A DNA stretch of 64,000 bases, taken from positions 62,001 to 126,000 of the forward strand of contig JAKPOP010000014.1 in NCBI GenBank assembly GCA_029547805.1, given 5' to 3'. Within the stretch, counting starts at the first letter, position 1, and each line of letters begins with the position of its first letter. Made by a program: the position numbers and the translations under genes. Positions 61,895-64,000 of this stretch are shown piece after piece. Source of the DNA: Deltaproteobacteria bacterium (lineage in GTDB: Bacteria; Myxococcota_A; UBA9042; DTJE01). Under the pieces are notes generated by a model. It had not been told where the DNA came from. It saw only the letters and a program-made list of their open reading frames with translations, and searched no databases.

Positions 61895-63409
61895 ATGAAC
61901 CGAACAACAGTCGTGCTGTGGTGCCTGGGCATCCTGGCGTGCCCCGCCGAGGCGATGGCGGCAGGGTTCGAGTATGGCCCCCAGGGGGTCCATGCCCTGG
62001 GGCGAGGCGGGGCCTTCACGGCCGGCGCTGACGACCCCTCGGCGATCTGGTGGAATCCCGCGGCGCTGGCCCGCATGCGGGGGACCCGACTGATGTACAA
62101 CCACACCCTCTCGGACCTGACCCTGTCGTTCGATCGCCTGGCGGCCCGCCGGTGCAAGGGAGGGCCCTCCCAGGACCCCTGCGACCCGGACCCGGCCTAC
62201 AACAACGGTACCGGAGAGGTGACCTTCCCGACGATCCACCAGCAGGAGGGCTTCTTCCCGATGGGGATCAGCCTCGGCCTGACCAGCGATTTCGGGCTGA
62301 AGGACTGGACCTTCGGCCTGGGACTCGCAGGGCCCTCGGCCTACGGCAAGGTCTCCTACCCGAACACCGCTCCGGCCTCGGGACAGACCGATCCGGCGGC
62401 CTCGGCCTCCCGGTACTCCGTCACCGACCTGGACGCGATGCTGGCCTTCGTCTCCCTCTCGGCGGCCTACAAGTACCAGCAGTGGTTCGGGGTTGGCGTC
62501 ACGCTGCAGTATGTGACGGTGCCCTGGGTGCGCTACACGGTCGACATCGTGGGTCCTGCGGCGGCGGTGAACCAGAACGACCCGGCCAGGAACCTCAATG
62601 ACCTCCGGGTGGACCTGGACGTGGCCGACTGGGCCGGCGTGTCGGGCATTGCGGGCTTCTGGGTCCGGCCGCTGCCCCAGCTGGAACTGGCGATGGCGGC
62701 CCGGGTCGCGCCGATTCCGGTCCGGGCGAAGGGGGACCTGACGATCTCGGGGACCCAGAACTCGATCTATGCCCGGTCGGCGCCGGTGAAGGTCCCGGGT
62801 CGGCTCTCCTTCGACTACCCGGTGGACATCCGGACGGCCCTGCGGTTCGTCTGGCCCGACGGGGACCGGGAGGTCTTCGACGTCGAGCTGGACTATGTCT
62901 GGGAGCAGTGGTCGGTCCAGGACGCCTTCCGGATCCGGTTCGACCAGCAGGAGGTCGAGGCCTTCGGGACCTCCCTGCTGCTGAAGTCCCTGGAGTTGCC
63001 CCGGAACCTCAAGGACACCCACAGCCTGCGCCTGGGAGGGACCTGGAATGCCCTGCCCCGACACCTCTGGGTCAGCCTCGGTGGCTGGTGGGAGACCGGG
63101 GCCCAGCCGAATGCCTACACGGCCATCGACCTGCCCTCCTGGGACCGGTTCGGGCTGGGCCTCGGGGTCCGGGGGGCCTGGCGGGGCCTGGAGGTGGGGA
63201 TCTCCTACGGCCACGTCTTCCAGGTGTCCCGGACCGTCAAGGCGGGGGAGGGGCGCGTTTACCAGCAGTTGCTGGACTTCGAGGGGAACGTCCGGAACGG
63301 CTATCCGGTCAACGAGGGGCGGTACCGGTCCTCTTTCGACGTGATCTCCCTGGGCCTGACGATCCTGTGGGAGGAACTGGTCCACGGCCGGCCGGTGGCC
63401 GGACGCTGA
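61895..63409 (+). CDS. FadL/OmpP1/TodX-family outer-membrane transporter
   Basis: The 504-residue protein has a signal peptide (LWCLGILACPAEAMAAGF) and the family N-terminus YGPQGVHALGRGGAFTAGAD, DDPSAIWWNPAALARMRGTR, which forms the hatch of FadL channels. Later parts (FPMGISLGLTSDFGLKDWTF, AYKYQQWFGVGVTLQYVTV, LRLGGTWNALPRHLWVSLGG) are barrel strands. FadL-type channels take up fatty acids and other hydrophobic compounds, so it could feed the LuxE/LuxC pathway at 15-17 kb, though nothing links them directly. ATG 61895 has TAGGAGTGG upstream. Confidence 0.92.
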   Translation: MNRTTVVLWCLGILACPAEAMAAGFEYGPQGVHALGRGGAFTAGADDPSAIWWNPAALARMRGTRLMYNHTLSDLTLSFDRLAARRCKGGPSQDPCDPDPAYNNGTGEVTFPTIHQQEGFFPMGISLGLTSDFGLKDWTFGLGLAGPSAYGKVSYPNTAPASGQTDPAASASRYSVTDLDAMLAFVSLSAAYKYQQWFGVGVTLQYVTVPWVRYTVDIVGPAAAVNQNDPARNLNDLRVDLDVADWAGVSGIAGFWVRPLPQLELAMAARVAPIPVRAKGDLTISGTQNSIYARSAPVKVPGRLSFDYPVDIRTALRFVWPDGDREVFDVELDYVWEQWSVQDAFRIRFDQQEVEAFGTSLLLKSLELPRNLKDTHSLRLGGTWNALPRHLWVSLGGWWETGAQPNAYTAIDLPSWDRFGLGLGVRGAWRGLEVGISYGHVFQVSRTVKAGEGRVYQQLLDFEGNVRNGYPVNEGRYRSSFDVISLGLTILWEELVHGRPVAGR

Positions 63410-63414
63410 GGGGG

Positions 63415-63442
63415 TTGCGGGACCCCGGGACTCCCGTATCCT
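63415..63442 (+). promoter_or_regulatory. Putative promoter of the DOMON-like gene
   Basis: TTGCGG (63415-63420), 16-bp spacer, TATCCT (63437-63442), 40 bp before ATG 63483. Confidence 0.5.
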
Positions 63443-63482
63443 TGGAGGGCGGTTCCCTTCGGCTGCAACAAGGAGGATGGCG

Positions 63483-64000
63483 ATGAGGTGGTTCCGCTGG
63501 GTGGCCTTCGGATGGCTGGCCTGCCAGGCGGGGGTGGCGCTGGCCCAGTCCGTCTCCTTCAAGGACCCGACGGGGGATGACGACGGTCCGGGGACCTACG
63601 TGTACCCGACCGATGCGGTCTATGCCCCCGGGTCCTTCGACCTCACGGGGTTCTCGGTCGAGGTGAAGGGGTCCGACGCGGTCTTCACGGTGGAGTTCCG
63701 GACGCGCATCGGGGACCCCTGGGACAGCAAGTCCTGGTCGCCGCCGGGGAACGGCTTCTCCCTGCAGTTCGTGCAGGTCTACATCGACCAGGACCACAAG
63801 TCCGGAAGCGGCTTTCGGGACGCCCTGCCGGGGATCAATGCCCGGTTCCGCCCCGAGTCGGCCTGGGAGAAGGTCGTGCTGATCAGCCCCCAGGGACGCC
63901 AGCGACTGGAGTCGGAGGTGGCCACCAAGGCCGGCCCCCTGAAGACGGGCGTGGTGATCCCGAAGTCGGTCCGGGTCCAGGGGCGGTCGCTGGTTGCAAC
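63483..64000 (+). CDS. Secreted glucodextranase-type DOMON-like protein (3' end beyond window)
   Basis: The open frame gives 172 residues before the window ends. A signal peptide (WVAFGWLACQAGVALAQ) is followed by SVSFKDPTGDDDGPGTYVYP, DLTGFSVEVKGSDAVFTVEF, FSLQFVQVYIDQDHKSGSGF and VVLISPQGRQRLESEV, which match the glucodextranase C-terminal DOMON-like domain (PF09985-type) that binds sugar or haem-like ligands in other proteins. It starts right at the mature N-terminus, so this domain is the first module. AACAAGGAGGATGG is a near-perfect ribosome site. Confidence 0.85.
   Translation, partial: MRWFRWVAFGWLACQAGVALAQSVSFKDPTGDDDGPGTYVYPTDAVYAPGSFDLTGFSVEVKGSDAVFTVEFRTRIGDPWDSKSWSPPGNGFSLQFVQVYIDQDHKSGSGFRDALPGINARFRPESAWEKVVLISPQGRQRLESEVATKAGPLKTGVVIPKSVRVQGRSLVA

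Overview
The window is a very GC-rich bacterial chromosome segment (visually about 70% GC) with densely packed genes on both strands. Several traits point to a Myxococcota-type (former deltaproteobacterial) organism: secreted proteins with MopE-type DDDCDGxTDE repeats and a GCSS-TM-Arg C-terminal anchor, a TIGR04551-like outer-membrane protein, lipoproteins with long Asp/Pro/Gly-rich linkers behind the lipobox, a lexA-imuA-imuB-dnaE2 mutagenesis cassette, and a tail-like contractile injection system. This placement is an inference from gene content. I see no rRNA, CRISPR, insertion sequence or integrase. Housekeeping promoters follow a clear TTGACA-17-TA(G/T)NNT pattern.

Layout. 1-5.1 kb (minus): lexA-imuA-imuB-dnaE2, with a perfect LexA-type palindrome lying inside the lexA promoter; dnaE2 runs off the left edge. 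5.2-7.7 kb: a saccharopine-dehydrogenase-like oxidoreductase and an ATP-grasp (D-Ala-D-Ala ligase-like) enzyme. 7.7-10.8 kb (minus): a large lipoprotein, tRNA-Gly(CCC), and lgt with a Cys-rich insertion. 11.0-13.2 kb: a TolQ/TolR/TonB-type energised operon, then a spermidine-synthase-like gene on the other strand. 14.0-17.6 kb: a translationally coupled operon of class III aminotransferase, LuxE-like acyl-protein synthetase and LuxC-like acyl-CoA reductase. 17.6-25.2 kb: alpha/beta-hydrolase lipoprotein, tex, PP2C phosphatase, uvrA.

25.9-36.9 kb holds the most unusual region: half of a contractile injection system (CIS), with a DUF4255/Pvc16-like cap, two sheaths, two tubes, a small CxxC protein overlapping a DUF6760-like protein at a strong RNA hairpin, a 1,251-residue disordered protein, a LysM adaptor and a gp27-like hub. 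Terminator-like hairpins sit behind the first sheath and first tube genes. Baseplate wedge, spike, PAAR, tape measure and ATPase genes are absent from the window. Next to it on the other strand (36.9-39.7 kb) is a disulfide/thioredoxin cluster (VKOR-DsbA fusion, OmpA-like protein, TlpA-like protein).

39.9-64 kb is mostly envelope biology and housekeeping: lnt, a TPR protein, a HIT hydrolase, clpX, a GNAT acetyltransferase, a TPR-like and PEGA-like pair, DUF5989, an SGNH hydrolase, a RodZ-like HTH membrane protein, recO, a CDP-alcohol phosphatidyltransferase with pgpA, a lamin-tail/MopE surface protein, an outer-membrane protein, an M23 peptidase, a HAD phosphatase, an APC permease, a lipoprotein, a FadL-like channel and the start of a DOMON-like secreted protein. 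Lgt and Lnt together with four lipoproteins, and the disulfide cluster together with Cys-rich exported proteins, give the window an envelope-maturation theme.
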